DNA of 64,000 nucleotides from Catenulispora sp. GP43 (GCF_041260665.1 NZ_JBGCCT010000008.1:124001-188000), one strand, 5' to 3'. Shown: positions 23,715-33,198, counted from the stretch's first letter. Notes: generated by a model not told the origin, from the letters alone. Made by a program: numbers and translations.

Positions 23715-24821
23715 ATGCGCTCGCGTGTAAAGACCCTGACCAGGCCGGCGATGGCCGCGACCGTCGTCGTGGCCTGCCTGGCCGGCACCGCCGCCTGCGC
23801 CAAGTCGGCGGCCAAACCCGCCGCCTCCGGCGCGTCCTCGACCGGGACCGCGGCCCAGCAGGTGGTCGCCACCTCCGCCTCCGGCCCGGCGTGCACGTAC
23901 CAGAGCTACGCCGGCGGCGTGCCCCAGCTGAACCTCACCGATCCCGCCACGATCGTCGGGTTCTCCCAGTCGGAGTCCACCAGCAACCCCTTCCGCTCCA
24001 CCGAGACCGACTCGATCACCAACCAGGCCAAGTCGCTGGGGGTCAAGCTGATCCAGCGCAACGCCAACGCCGACGTGAACGCGCAGAACTCGCAGATCGA
24101 GGACATGATCGCGCAGGGCGCCAAGGTCCTGATCGTGGCCCCGGAGAACTCCGACGGCCTGGGCCCGGCGCTGGCCGAGGCCAAGGCCAAGAAGATCCCG
24201 GTGCTGACCATCGACCGGACCGTCACCGGCACCGCGTGCGGCGACTTCATCGCCTTCATCGGCTCGAACTTCTACGGCCAGGCCCAGATCGCCGCCGACG
24301 ACCTGGCCGCGGCCACCAACAGCACGGCCAAGGTCGCGATCCTGTCCGGCACCCCGGGCAACAACGTGAGCACCGACCGGACCAACGGGTTCCAGGACGA
24401 GCTCAAGGCCAAGTACCCGAACATGACCGTGGTCACCTCGCAGACCGGCAAGTTCGACCAGACCGACGGCCAGTCGGTGATGGCCCAGATGCTCCAGGCC
24501 AACCCCGGCATCAACGCCGTCTACGCCGAGAACGACGAGATGGCCCTGGGCGCGATCCAGGCGATCAAGGCGGCCGGCAAGACCCCGGGCAAGGACATCA
24601 AGATCGTCTCGATCGACGGGACCCAGCAGGCCGTGCAGGACGTCGCCGGCGGCTCGATCTACGCCGACGTCGAGACGAACCCGCGCTTCGGCCCGCTGGC
24701 CTTCTCCTCGCTGCAGGCCTTCTTCGGCACCTCCGGGGTCTCCAGCAAGGTGATCATCAAGGACAACCACTTCACCCAGGCCGACGCGCAGCAGGCGCTG
24801 ACCGGCGGCCAGGTCTACTGA
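23715..24821 (+). CDS. ytfQ: Sugar ABC transporter substrate-binding lipoprotein (YtfQ-like)
   Basis: A 368-residue periplasmic-binding-protein-like receptor (LacI/RbsB-type fold). The signal peptide (RPAMAATVVVACLAGTAAC) ends at a lipidation Cys, either Cys21 or Cys28. The mature domain shows VGFSQSESTSNPFRSTETDS, the hinge QNSQIEDMIAQGAKVLIVAP and VYAENDEMALGAIQAIKAAG, signatures of the galactofuranose/furanose binders such as YtfQ. First gene of the four-gene importer operon, with a TTGACA promoter and operator upstream. With a GH127 arabinofuranosidase next door, L-arabinofuranose or a related furanose is the likely ligand. Confidence 0.85.
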   Translation: MRSRVKTLTRPAMAATVVVACLAGTAACAKSAAKPAASGASSTGTAAQQVVATSASGPACTYQSYAGGVPQLNLTDPATIVGFSQSESTSNPFRSTETDSITNQAKSLGVKLIQRNANADVNAQNSQIEDMIAQGAKVLIVAPENSDGLGPALAEAKAKKIPVLTIDRTVTGTACGDFIAFIGSNFYGQAQIAADDLAAATNSTAKVAILSGTPGNNVSTDRTNGFQDELKAKYPNMTVVTSQTGKFDQTDGQSVMAQMLQANPGINAVYAENDEMALGAIQAIKAAGKTPGKDIKIVSIDGTQQAVQDVAGGSIYADVETNPRFGPLAFSSLQAFFGTSGVSSKVIIKDNHFTQADAQQALTGGQVY

Positions 24822-24892
24822 GCTGGCGGGACGGGGATCTGCGACATCTGAATTCCCGGGTCCACGATTCCTGGGTCCACTGAGGAGGAACC

Positions 24893-26683
24893 GTGCCGAC
24901 GAGGCCGGATGAACCAGACCCCTCCGTGCCGCCGGAGGCAGGGGCGCCCCAGGGCGCTCCTGCCTCGTTGGAGGCCCGGCAGGTGGTCAAGAGCTTCGGC
25001 GGCGTCCACGCCCTGCGCGGCGCGGACCTGCTGGTGCGCCCCGGCGAGGTGCACGCCCTGATGGGGGAGAACGGCGCCGGGAAGTCCACCCTGATCAAAC
25101 TGCTCACCGGCGTGTACCGTCCCGACGACGGGGTGGTCGCGCTGCACGGGACCGAACGGACCTTCCGCACGCCGCTGGAGGCGCAGGCCGCCGGCATCTC
25201 GACGATCTACCAGGAAGTGAACCTGGTGCCGATGATGTCGGTGGCCCGGAACCTGTTCCTGGGCCGCGAGCCGCGCAGGTTCGGCCTGGTCGACGTGCGC
25301 GCGATGAACCGCATGGCCACCGAGATCCTGGTGCGCTACGGGGTACGCGTCGACGTCACCGCACCGGTGCACACCCTGGGCCTGGGCGCCCGGCAGATGG
25401 TCGCGCTGGCCCGGGCGGTCCGCACCGACGCCCGCGTGGTGATCATGGACGAGCCGACCTCCAGCCTGGAGCCCCGCGAGGTCCAGACCCTGTTCGGGGT
25501 CATCAGGACCCTGCGGGAGCAGGGCGCGGCGGTGGTGTTCGTCAGCCACCGGCTGGACGAGCTGTACGAGATCTGCGACCGGGTCACGGTGCTGCGCGAC
25601 GGCCGGACCGTGCACAGCGGCGCGATGGCCGGGCTGCCGCGCACCGAGCTGGTCGCGCTCATGCTCGGCCGCGCGCTGCTGGCCGCGCACGACGGCCGGG
25701 TCACGGCGTTCGCTCCGGACAAGGCACAGCGGCGGCCGGCGCCGGACGACGCGGCCCTGAAGGATCTGCTTCCGCTTCCGGCGGCGCGCCGGGACCGTCA
25801 GGCGGGCGGCCCCGGCGGTGCGGGAATGAACGCCGGATCGGGCGCCGGATTCAGTTCCGGATCCGAGGCGGGACCACTCGCCGCGGCAGCAGCCGCCGAC
25901 CGCCCCGCACTGAGCATCAGCGGCCTGACCGACCGCCACCGCCTGCGCGACGTCAGCCTCGACGTCGCCGCCGGCGAAGTGGTCGGCCTGGCCGGCCTGC
26001 TCGGCGCCGGCCGCAGCGAGACCGCGCAGGCGGTGATCGGCGCGCATCCGGCCGCCGGCACGGTCTCCGTGGGCGGCCGGCGGATCCGCCGCCGCAGCCC
26101 AAAGGCCGCGGTGCGCGCCGGGATCGCGATGCTGGCCGAGGACCGCAAGGCCGAGGGCGTCATCCCGGGCCTGTCGGTCCGGGAGAACATCGTGCTGGCC
26201 GCGCTGCCGCGGCTGTCCCGGGCCGGCATCGTCTCCACCGCCCGGCAGGACCGGATCGTCGAGTTCTTCATGACCCGGCTGCGGATCAAGGCCTCCAGTC
26301 CCGAGCAGAAGGTGCAGGACCTGTCCGGCGGCAACCAGCAGAAGGTGCTGCTGGCCCGCTGGATGTGCCTGAACCCCAAGGTGCTGCTGCTGGACGAGCC
26401 CACGCGCGGCATCGACGTCGGGGCCAAGGCCGAGGTGCAGACCATCATCGACCAGCTCGCCGCCGAAGGGGTCGGGGTGCTGCTGATCTCCTCCGAGCTC
26501 GACGAGCTGATCGAGGGCTCGGACCGGGTGGTGGTGCTGCACACCGGATCGGTGGCGGCGCGCCTGGACCGCGCCGAGGTCACCGCCCCGAACCTGATGC
26601 GGGCCCTGGCCGGTGAGGGAGCCGAGTCCATCGCTCCGGGGCACCCGGAGCCCGAACACCCCCGCGAGGAGGACCCGGCATGA
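24893..26683 (+). CDS. ytfR: Sugar ABC transporter ATP-binding protein, two ATPase domains (YtfR-like)
   Basis: A 596-residue cytoplasmic ATPase with two tandem ABC domains. The first has Walker A GENGAGKST (residues ~62-70) and Walker B VVIMDEPTSSLEP; its signature motif is changed to LGLGARQMV. The second has a degenerate Walker A (GLLGAGRSETAQA), a standard signature DLSGGNQQKV and Walker B VLLLDEPTRGIDVGAK. This asymmetric arrangement is normal for MglA/RbsA/YtfR proteins. A ~75-residue Gly/Ala-rich linker between domains is longer than usual. GTG start at 24893 after GAGGAGG. The stop overlaps the next ATG (ATGA). Confidence 0.92.
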   Translation: MPTRPDEPDPSVPPEAGAPQGAPASLEARQVVKSFGGVHALRGADLLVRPGEVHALMGENGAGKSTLIKLLTGVYRPDDGVVALHGTERTFRTPLEAQAAGISTIYQEVNLVPMMSVARNLFLGREPRRFGLVDVRAMNRMATEILVRYGVRVDVTAPVHTLGLGARQMVALARAVRTDARVVIMDEPTSSLEPREVQTLFGVIRTLREQGAAVVFVSHRLDELYEICDRVTVLRDGRTVHSGAMAGLPRTELVALMLGRALLAAHDGRVTAFAPDKAQRRPAPDDAALKDLLPLPAARRDRQAGGPGGAGMNAGSGAGFSSGSEAGPLAAAAAADRPALSISGLTDRHRLRDVSLDVAAGEVVGLAGLLGAGRSETAQAVIGAHPAAGTVSVGGRRIRRRSPKAAVRAGIAMLAEDRKAEGVIPGLSVRENIVLAALPRLSRAGIVSTARQDRIVEFFMTRLRIKASSPEQKVQDLSGGNQQKVLLARWMCLNPKVLLLDEPTRGIDVGAKAEVQTIIDQLAAEGVGVLLISSELDELIEGSDRVVVLHTGSVAARLDRAEVTAPNLMRALAGEGAESIAPGHPEPEHPREEDPA

Positions 26684-27657
26684 CCGCGGCCGTCATCGAA
26701 CCCGTCGACGGCGCGGGCGCCGGCACCCGCGACCGCGTCCTGGACCTGGCGCAGCGTTACGGCGTCTACGCGGCCCTGGCGGTGCTGATCGCCGTCGCGA
26801 CCGCGATGAACACCGACTTCATGTCGGCGTCGAACTGGCGCGTGCAGCTGTTCCAGGCCGCCCCGACCGTGCTCGTCGCCCTGGGCATGGCGCTGGTGAT
26901 CGGCACCGAGGGCGTGGACCTGTCGGTCGGCGCGACCATCGCGCTGGCCGCCTCGATCATCCCGCTGTACATCGGCTACGGTCCGGCCCCGGCGATCGTG
27001 CTGGCCCTGCTGCTCGGCGCGGCCGCCGGCGCGGTCGGCGGCTCGATGGTGGCCTTCGCCGGGGTGCAGCCGATCGTGGCCACGCTGTCGTTGATGATCG
27101 GCCTGCGCGGCCTGGCCGAACTGCTCAACGGCGCCGCCGCCAAGCCGGTCGCGGACACCACGATCCTGAACCTCGGCGAGCAGAACGTGGCCGGGGTGCC
27201 GCTGATGGCGTGGATCGCGCTGGCGGCCACCGGCGCCGTGGCCTACACCGTGCGCCGCACCACCTTCGGCCGCCAGCTGGTCGCGATCGGCGACAACAAG
27301 CGCGCCAGCCTGCTGGCCGGGCTGCCGGTGCGCCGCGTGCTGGTCACCGTCTACGTGCTCTCCGGGGTGCTCTCCGCGCTGGCCGGCGTGCTCATCGTCG
27401 GCCACGGCGCCGAGGCCGACCCGGCCAACCAGGGACTGAACATGGAACTGAGCGCGATCACCGCGGTGGTGGTCGGCGGCACCCCGCTGGCCGGCGGCCG
27501 GGTCCGGGTGCTGGGCACCGTGGCCGGGGCGATGTTCATGCAGCTGGCCTCGGCGGTGCTGATCCAGCACAACGTGCCGACCTCCACCACGCAGATCGTC
27601 GAGGCCGTGCTGATCTGCCTGGCCGTCTACGTGTCCAGGGAACGGGGGACGCGATGA
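26680..27657 (+). CDS. ytfT: Sugar ABC transporter permease (YtfT-like)
   Basis: A 325-residue integral membrane permease of the BPD_transp_2 (RbsC) family with about eight to ten helices. The hallmark ALVIGTEGVDLSVGATIALA (here GTEGIDLS becomes GTEGVDLS) and ITAVVVGGTPLAGGRVRVLG are clear. Overlaps both neighbours by four bases, so translation is coupled. It forms a heterodimeric channel with the following permease. Confidence 0.92.
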   Translation: MTAAVIEPVDGAGAGTRDRVLDLAQRYGVYAALAVLIAVATAMNTDFMSASNWRVQLFQAAPTVLVALGMALVIGTEGVDLSVGATIALAASIIPLYIGYGPAPAIVLALLLGAAAGAVGGSMVAFAGVQPIVATLSLMIGLRGLAELLNGAAAKPVADTTILNLGEQNVAGVPLMAWIALAATGAVAYTVRRTTFGRQLVAIGDNKRASLLAGLPVRRVLVTVYVLSGVLSALAGVLIVGHGAEADPANQGLNMELSAITAVVVGGTPLAGGRVRVLGTVAGAMFMQLASAVLIQHNVPTSTTQIVEAVLICLAVYVSRERGTR

Positions 27658-28676
27658 GCGTGCGCACACCGCGGACGTTGGCCCCGGTCCCGGCGCCGCC
27701 GCCGCGCGAGGGCGCCGAAGGACTGCTGGAGACGCCGCGCGAGCGCTGGATCCGGCGCGCGGAGCGGCGCGGGCCGCTGGTGGTGCTGGTGGCGGTGTGC
27801 GCGGCCGCGACGGCCGCCTCGCCGTCGGACGCGTCGTGGTCGGACGTGAGCACCATCCTGGGCAACAACGCCTTCGTGTGGCTGCTCGCCCTCGGGATGA
27901 CGTTCGTCATCACCACCGGCGGCATCGACCTGTCGGTCGGCTCGCTGTACGCGCTCGGGGGAGTGCTGGCGGCGCGCGGCTCGGCGCACGGGCCGTGGCT
28001 GGCGATCGTGCTGCCGCTGGCGGTGTGCGCGGCCTGGGGCGCGGTGCAGGGGCTGCTGGTCGCCTACGGGGGGATGGCGCCGTTCATCGTCACGCTGGCC
28101 GGACTGCTCGGCGCGCGCGGACTGCTGCAGGCGCTGACGAATCAGGGGTCGACGACGTACCTGGTGCCGGCCGGCTCCTGGTTCCGGCACCTGGGCGCCG
28201 GGACGTGGGTACCGGTGGGCATCGTGGCGGTCTTGTTCGCGGCCGGCTGGGTCCTGATGGAGCGCACCGGCTACGGCGCGACCCTGACCGCCATCGGCGG
28301 CAACCAGGACTCCGCAGTCCTGCTCGGCCTGCCGGTGGCGCGGGCGAAAGTGCTGGTCTACCTGCTGTCCGGCACCCTGGCCGGCGCCGCGGGGGCGTTG
28401 GGCGGCGCACGGCTGGGCTCCGGCGTGACCACGATCGGCGTCGGCTACGAGCTGACCGCCATCGCCGCGGTGGTGATCGGCGGCACGCTGCTGACCGGCG
28501 GCTACGGCACCATCGGCGGAACCGTCTGCGGCGTGCTGCTGCTGGCGGTGATCCACCACCTGATCGACCGGTACCTGTCCCAGTACGGATCGGCGATGAC
28601 GGACGCGGTGAACGGCGCGTTCCTGGCCGTGGTGGTGCTGGCGCAGGCGCTGCTCGAGCGTTCGCGGCGGCGATGA
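27654..28676 (+). CDS. yjfF: Sugar ABC transporter permease (YjfF-like)
   Basis: A 340-residue second permease of the RbsC family. Its conserved loop reads ALGMTFVITTGGIDLSVGSL and the C-terminal loop IAAVVIGGTLLTGGYGTIGG; FVITTGGIDLS is typical of YjfF rather than RbsC. A ~45-residue cytoplasmic N-terminal extension rich in Pro and Arg precedes the first helix. Start ATG 27654 overlaps the previous stop. Two distinct permeases in one operon are diagnostic of the YtfQRT-YjfF furanose importer layout. Confidence 0.92.
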   Translation: MSVRTPRTLAPVPAPPPREGAEGLLETPRERWIRRAERRGPLVVLVAVCAAATAASPSDASWSDVSTILGNNAFVWLLALGMTFVITTGGIDLSVGSLYALGGVLAARGSAHGPWLAIVLPLAVCAAWGAVQGLLVAYGGMAPFIVTLAGLLGARGLLQALTNQGSTTYLVPAGSWFRHLGAGTWVPVGIVAVLFAAGWVLMERTGYGATLTAIGGNQDSAVLLGLPVARAKVLVYLLSGTLAGAAGALGGARLGSGVTTIGVGYELTAIAAVVIGGTLLTGGYGTIGGTVCGVLLLAVIHHLIDRYLSQYGSAMTDAVNGAFLAVVVLAQALLERSRRR

Positions 28677-28731
28677 CCGCTGCGGACGGCCGCGGCGCCG
28701 GGCCGTCGGGCGGGGCGTGCCCGGCGGCCTC

Positions 28732-28758
28732 GGCGTGCGTGGCGTGCGTGGCGTGCGT
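28732..28758. repeat. Three tandem copies of GGCGTGCGT
   Basis: The 9-bp unit GGCGTGCGT occurs three times in a row in the 185-bp gap between the permease and the convergent LacI gene. No terminator hairpin with a T-run was seen in that gap. Confidence 0.8.
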
Positions 28759-28861
28759 GGCGCAGGAGGCGCCGGCTGCGGGTCCGCGCTGCCCGGCGCC
28801 GGCTGAAGCATCGCAGAACCCGCAACCGCCGCCCCGGCCCCCGCGCGCCGCGGCGCCTCCG

Positions 28862-29914
28862 CTACTCCCGCAGCTCCCCGCTGCTCTCCCGAACCACCAA
28901 CCGGTGCCCCGGCTGAATCAGCCGCCCGGGCTCGCCGTACCCGTCCGCGATCCGCTGCAGCAGCGCGTCCACCGCGGCCTCGGCGATGCCGGTCTTGTCC
29001 GGCGCCACCGTCGTCAGCGACGGGATCGCGTACTCGGCCTCCTCGACATCGTCGAAGCCGACCAGCGCGATGTCGTGCGGCACCCGCAGCCCGGCCTCGT
29101 GGATCGCGCGCAGCGCCCCCAGGGCCATCAGGTCGTTGAAGCAGAACACCGCGTCGGGCCGCTCGGGCAGCTTCAGCAGCCGGCGCATGGCGGCCGCGCC
29201 GTCGGGCCGGAAGTAGGCGCGCACCGGCGGGCACAGCGCCGGTTCGGCCGGCAGGCCGGCCTCGGCCAGGGCCTGGCGGTAGCCGGCCATGCGCTGCTGG
29301 GCGGTGGCGCGCGGGCTCGGGTCCTGCCAGCCGATCGCGGCGACGCGGCGCCGCCCGGCGGCTATCAGATGCGCCACCGCCTCGCGCGCGGCGGCCACGT
29401 TGTCGATGTGCACGTGGTCGCAGACCAGGCCCAGGTCGGCCTCGCCGAGCAGGACCAGCGGGATCTGGCGCTCGCGCGCGGCCAGTTCGTGCTGGTCCAG
29501 GCCCAGCGGGCTGAGGATCACGCCGTCGATCATCGGGTCGCCCAGGCCGCTGGCGATGCGCAGCTCGGCGCGCGGGTCGCCGGCGGTGTCGTCCATCAGG
29601 ACCGTGACGCCGTGCCGGCGGGCCGCGGCGATCACCTCGACCGCCAGCTCCGCGAAGTACGGGGAGGGCAGCTCGGGGAAGGCCAGCGCTATCACCCCGC
29701 TGCGGCCGGTGCGCAGTTTGCGGGCCGCCACGTTGGGGTGGTAGCCCAGCGCGTCGATCGCGGCCTGCACCTTCTCCCGGGTCGCGGCGGCCACGTGCAC
29801 CGTGCCGTTGACCACGTTGGACACCGTCTTCACCGAGACGCCGGCGGCCTCGGCGACGTCCTTCAGCCGCGGCGCGGGTCCGGCGCCGTTCGGGACACTC
29901 CTCGCCCCATCCAT
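28862..29914 (-). CDS. LacI family transcriptional regulator
   Basis: A 350-residue repressor. The N-terminal HTH (residues 16-40) is RLKDVAEAAGVSVKTVSNVV, followed by the hinge GYHPNVAARKLRTGRSGVI and a periplasmic-binding-protein-like sensor domain (RPDAVFCFNDLMALGALRAI, ALVGFDDVEEAEYAIPSLTT). It converges on the importer operon and is divergent from the aldose epimerase. A palindrome TTCCAACGTTAGAA 46 bp upstream is a likely autoregulatory operator, matched by sites at the importer and GH127 promoters, so it is the probable local regulator of furanose uptake. Confidence 0.93.
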   Translation of the reverse strand: MDGARSVPNGAGPAPRLKDVAEAAGVSVKTVSNVVNGTVHVAAATREKVQAAIDALGYHPNVAARKLRTGRSGVIALAFPELPSPYFAELAVEVIAAARRHGVTVLMDDTAGDPRAELRIASGLGDPMIDGVILSPLGLDQHELAARERQIPLVLLGEADLGLVCDHVHIDNVAAAREAVAHLIAAGRRRVAAIGWQDPSPRATAQQRMAGYRQALAEAGLPAEPALCPPVRAYFRPDGAAAMRRLLKLPERPDAVFCFNDLMALGALRAIHEAGLRVPHDIALVGFDDVEEAEYAIPSLTTVAPDKTGIAEAAVDALLQRIADGYGEPGRLIQPGHRLVVRESSGELRE

Positions 29915-29959
29915 CGTCGCCTCAGCGCTCCGTCCAGCCGATGTGATCTGATGTCAGTG

Positions 29960-29973
29960 TTCCAACGTTAGAA
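29960..29973. promoter_or_regulatory. LacI-family operator between lacI-like gene and epimerase
   Basis: TTCCAACGTTAGAA is an inverted repeat (12 of 14 positions symmetric) with the AACGTT centre typical of LacI-family operators. It overlaps a -10-like TAGAAT (29969-29974) for the epimerase and lies 46 bp from the regulator start. Confidence 0.75.
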
Positions 29974-30039
29974 TAGCTCATTTCCTGACAATCTTCACAA
30001 GCTTCTGATTCACCCCCACCGGCACCGAGGAGCAGCCCC

Positions 30040-31155
30040 TTGCGATCTTCAGCCCTCCGACCTTTCGGCACCCTGCCCGACGGCACCGCGGTCGACAGCT
30101 GGCATCTGACCGACTCCTCCGGACTCCAGGCCACGATCCTGTCCTACGGCGCCACCCTGCAGGAACTCACGACGCCGGATCGTGACGGCGAACCGGCGAA
30201 CGTCGTCCTCGGCTTCGACGACATCTCCGACTATCTGGAACGCGCCGCCTACTTCGGCTGTGTCGTCGGACGCTACGCCAACCGCATCGCCGGCGGCACG
30301 TTCACCCTCGACGGCCGCGAGATCCGCCTCCCGCTCAACGACGGCCCGCGCCCCAACACCCTGCACGGCGGCACCCCCGGCTTCGGCGCGCGCCAGTGGA
30401 GCGCGCCCGACGGCGTCACCGAGACGGACGGCGGCACCGCGCTCACCCTCACCCGTGTGAGCCCCGACGGGGAGGAGGGCTTCCCCGGCGAGGTGACCGT
30501 CAGCGTCCGCTACACCCTGGCGGCCGGCCGCCTCACCCTGGACTACCGCGCCGAGACGACCGCCCCCACCGTCCTGAACCTGTCCAACCACGCCCGCTTC
30601 AACCTCGCCGGCGAAGGCGTCGGACACGTCCTGGACCACGAACTCACCGTCGCCGCCGACGGCTTCCTGCCGGTCGACGAGGCCCTGATCCCGCTCGACG
30701 GAGCCGCCCCGGTCGCCGGCACGCCCTTCGACTTCCGCACCCCGGCGCCGGTCGGCGCGCGCCTGGCCGACCCGCACCCGCAACTCCAGGCCGCCGGCGG
30801 ATACGACCACTGCTTCGTGCTGCGCGGCGGACGCACGACCCGGCCGCGTCCGGTCGCCACCCTGCACGATCCCGCCAGCGGCCGCGTCATGCGCATCGCG
30901 ACGACCGAGCCGGGCCTTCAGCTCTACCTCTCCGGCGAACTCGACGGCAGCCTGACCGGGTTGGGCGGGCGGCCCTATGAGCAGTACGGCGGCATCGTGC
31001 TGGAGACGCAGCACTTCCCCGACTCGCCGCACCGTCCCGACTACCCCTCGACCGTGTTGCTGCCGGGGCGGGTGTTCACCTCGACGACGGTGTACGAGTT
31101 GGGCTGTCTGCCGCCTCGCGGCGCGGACTCACGGGCGGACTCACGCGCGGAATAA
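30040..31155 (+). CDS. galM: Aldose 1-epimerase (mutarotase)
   Basis: A 371-residue epimerase that interconverts alpha and beta anomers of aldoses. [12 protein letters not shown], the catalytic-region [14 protein letters not shown] with Rxx[14 protein letters not shown] and QLYLSGEL, plus a terminal [18 protein letters not shown], are family motifs with the substrate-binding Arg, His and Asp residues. It starts with TTG at 30040, six bases after GAGGAGCAG; no ATG with a ribosome site fits the conserved start. It shares a putative operator with the divergent LacI gene and probably handles arabinose or galactose imported by the cluster. Confidence 0.9.
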   Translation: MRSSALRPFGTLPDGTAVDSWHLTDSSGLQATILSYGATLQELTTPDRDGEPANVVLGFDDISDYLERAAYFGCVVGRYANRIAGGTFTLDGREIRLPLNDGPRPNTLHGGTPGFGARQWSAPDGVTETDGGTALTLTRVSPDGEEGFPGEVTVSVRYTLAAGRLTLDYRAETTAPTVLNLSNHARFNLAGEGVGHVLDHELTVAADGFLPVDEALIPLDGAAPVAGTPFDFRTPAPVGARLADPHPQLQAAGGYDHCFVLRGGRTTRPRPVATLHDPASGRVMRIATTEPGLQLYLSGELDGSLTGLGGRPYEQYGGIVLETQHFPDSPHRPDYPSTVLLPGRVFTSTTVYELGCLPPRGADSRADSRAE

Positions 31156-31237
31156 CTCAGCCCGTATCGCGTTGAGCACGGTGGGCCCGATCGTTCATCG
31201 CACTGTCAACCCACGCGAAGAGCGCAGGAGGAACACC

Positions 31238-31495
31238 ATGAAGCCCGGAATCCACCCCGAATACCGCCCGGTCGTCTTCCGCGACCAGGCTGCCGGTTAC
31301 GCCTTCCTGTCCCGGTCCACCGCTGAGAGCGCGCAGACCGTCCAGTGGGAGGACGGCCGCACCTACCCGGTCATCGACGTCGAGGTCTCCTCGGCCAGCC
31401 ACCCCTTCTACACCGGCAACAGCCGCGTCGTGGACACCGCCGGACGCGTCGAGCGTTTCAACCGGCGCTACCAGCGGCGGAGCAGCGCGGACTGA
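31238..31495 (+). CDS. rpmE2: 50S ribosomal protein L31 type B
   Basis: An 85-residue ribosomal protein. [22 protein letters not shown] and [13 protein letters not shown] are type B L31 signatures, and the CxxC zinc site of type A is absent. Such paralogues replace the zinc-containing L31 when zinc is short and are usually under Zur control. I looked for a Zur box in the 82-bp upstream gap and did not recognise one. A strong RBS (CAGGAGGAAC) precedes ATG 31238. Confidence 0.95.
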   Translation: MKPGIHPEYRPVVFRDQAAGYAFLSRSTAESAQTVQWEDGRTYPVIDVEVSSASHPFYTGNSRVVDTAGRVERFNRRYQRRSSAD

Positions 31496-31601
31496 GGTCC
31501 CGGTGCTCGTCATGCGAGCCACCCCAGCTATACCTAGAATCCCGTTGAGGATTCGGAGTGCACCCGAAGTCGGGGTCGCGTATAACGATCCTGGTTTGTG
31601 T

Positions 31602-31615
31602 CCCGCTTCGGCGGG
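31602..31615 (+). promoter_or_regulatory. TTCG-tetraloop hairpin in the 5' leader of the secreted protein gene
   Basis: CCCGCTTCGGCGGG forms a 5-bp GC stem with a TTCG loop 17 bp before the ATG at 31633. It might affect translation, or be part of the end of the upstream transcript. Confidence 0.4.
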
Positions 31616-31632
31616 TCGGGTGAAGGGGTGCG

Positions 31633-32400
31633 ATGGAGGAGAAGAAGACGATCCCGCTGCCGGCTGATCCGTCGGCGGCGGGGCGCAAGCGCACGATCGC
31701 CATCGCCGCGGGGGCAGTGGTCGCGGTGGCCGTGGGGGTCGTGTCGGTGGTGGCGGTGGCCGGCGGCCCCTCGAAGCCCCGCAAGAGCACGGTCGGCGCG
31801 GCGGCGGCGACCAGCACCCCCGGGGGCTACGTCACCGGCTCTGACGGCGGGTACTCGCAGCAACCGCCGCAGTTGACCTGGTCGCCGCGACCCGGAGCCC
31901 CCTCGCCGACCACGCCCACCACGGCCACGACGGCCTCGACGTCGTCGTCCGCGCCGGTGGCGGCACCGCCGCCGTCGGGATCGGCGGGCAACCCCTCGCC
32001 GCCGGCATCGGCGCCGCCGTCGACGAAGGCCGTGCCGAAACCGCCGGCCTCGACCGTCACCGCGGCGCCTCCGCCGGCGTCGACCACGAAGGCTCCCAGC
32101 CAGCTGCAGATCAGCGGCACCATCTCGTGTGTGTCGGGGCATTCAGTTGAGGGCGTCTGGGTGCAGGCGTCCCAGGGCTCCGGCTACTCGCCGTGGCAGG
32201 GCATCGGCAACGGATCCACCTCGCGGTACTGGTACACCTTGCCGACCACCGAGTCGTTCTCGCTGCACGTCGGCTGCGGAGGTACGACGGCGTCGTGGGG
32301 CGTTGCGCTCACCACGCCGCAGACGCCGGGACCGGTCGCCAACTTCACCTGCCACGACGACGCCGGATCGTCGGAGTACGGGAAGTGCGACCTGCAGTAG
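31633..32400 (+). CDS. Membrane-anchored secreted protein with Pro/Thr/Ser-rich stalk
   Basis: A 255-residue protein. A basic cytoplasmic N-terminus (MEEKKTIPLPADPSAAGRKR) is followed by one membrane helix (residues 21-44, TIAIAAGAVVAVAVGVVSVV), then a ~105-residue Pro/Ser/Thr/Ala stalk and a C-terminal domain of ~95 residues with four Cys (ISCVSGHSVEGVWVQASQGS, LHVGCGG, NFTCHDDAGSSEYGKCDLQ). The end domain looks like a small disulfide-bonded beta sandwich outside the cell. No enzymatic motif is visible and I do not recognise a named family. Transcribed alone. Confidence 0.75.
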   Translation: MEEKKTIPLPADPSAAGRKRTIAIAAGAVVAVAVGVVSVVAVAGGPSKPRKSTVGAAAATSTPGGYVTGSDGGYSQQPPQLTWSPRPGAPSPTTPTTATTASTSSSAPVAAPPPSGSAGNPSPPASAPPSTKAVPKPPASTVTAAPPPASTTKAPSQLQISGTISCVSGHSVEGVWVQASQGSGYSPWQGIGNGSTSRYWYTLPTTESFSLHVGCGGTTASWGVALTTPQTPGPVANFTCHDDAGSSEYGKCDLQ

Positions 32401-32439
32401 CCGTCTGATTCCGGCTGTCGGTTCTTCTCGGTAAGGTTC

Positions 32440-32459
32440 AATAATCCAGAGCGATTATT
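32440..32459. promoter_or_regulatory. AT-rich inverted repeat before the GNAT gene
   Basis: AATAATC-CAGAGC-GATTATT is a perfect 7-bp inverted repeat, 15 bp upstream of ATG 32474. Such AT-rich symmetry is unusual in this DNA and could be an operator overlapping the leader, or a small hairpin. Confidence 0.5.
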
Positions 32460-32473
32460 ACCGGGAGGGCTGT

Positions 32474-33100
32474 ATGACCGCCGAGCTGACGCATCGCTGG
32501 TCCGAGGGCTGGAGCGTGTCGCGGGGCACCGCGGCTCCGGTCGTCACGCCGTGGGGGCTGCGGATCGAGGTGGGTGCGGCGAACCAACTGCGCCGCCATG
32601 TGCTGCTGGATCCGAGCCAGGACGCGGTGCGGGAGCTGGCGGCGACCATCGACGAGCCGCTGACCTGGATCAAGAGCCATGTGGAGCCCTCCGAACTGGC
32701 GCCGTGGCTGCCCCCGGGCTGGACCGAGGACGACCCGGGCTGGCTGATGGCGGCCGACGTGGCGCCGGCGGCCGTCGTGCTGCCAGATGGGTACACGCTG
32801 AGCTCGGAGGCCAAGGAGGGCGTGACCTACGTGCGGATCCACACCTTCGACGGCGACCTCGCCGCGCGCGGCCAGTACGGCTACGTCGGGGACCACGGGA
32901 CCGTGGACCAGATCGTGACCGAGCCCGCGCACCGGCGCCGCGGGCTGGGCTCGGTGGTGATGAACGCGCTGGCCAACGCGGCGGACGAGCTGGGCGCCTC
33001 GACGAGCGTGCTCGGCGCGACCGTCGAGGGCCGGGCGCTGTACGAGTCGCTGGGGTGGAAGGTGCACGCGCCGTTGGCGGGGTTCATCTACCGGCGGTAG
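32474..33100 (+). CDS. GNAT family N-acetyltransferase
   Basis: A 208-residue acetyl-CoA-dependent acetyltransferase. The C-terminal GNAT core (residues ~115-205) has the acetyl-CoA loop VTEPAHRRRGLGSVVMNALA (Q/RxxGxG/A type) and the motif B region GATVEGRALYESLGWKVHAP. The N-terminal ~110 residues are a less conserved domain common to actinomycete homologues. Substrate unknown. The next gene (CDF exporter) starts 98 bp later. Confidence 0.88.
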   Translation: MTAELTHRWSEGWSVSRGTAAPVVTPWGLRIEVGAANQLRRHVLLDPSQDAVRELAATIDEPLTWIKSHVEPSELAPWLPPGWTEDDPGWLMAADVAPAAVVLPDGYTLSSEAKEGVTYVRIHTFDGDLAARGQYGYVGDHGTVDQIVTEPAHRRRGLGSVVMNALANAADELGASTSVLGATVEGRALYESLGWKVHAPLAGFIYRR

Positions 33101-33198
33101 ACAATGGAAACCGATGTCGTTGCCATCTTTGCCCTGGTACGCAACAGTGCGATTCACTTCGGGTGTCACCTTCGACATCCCGACCCGGGCGGAGTTCA

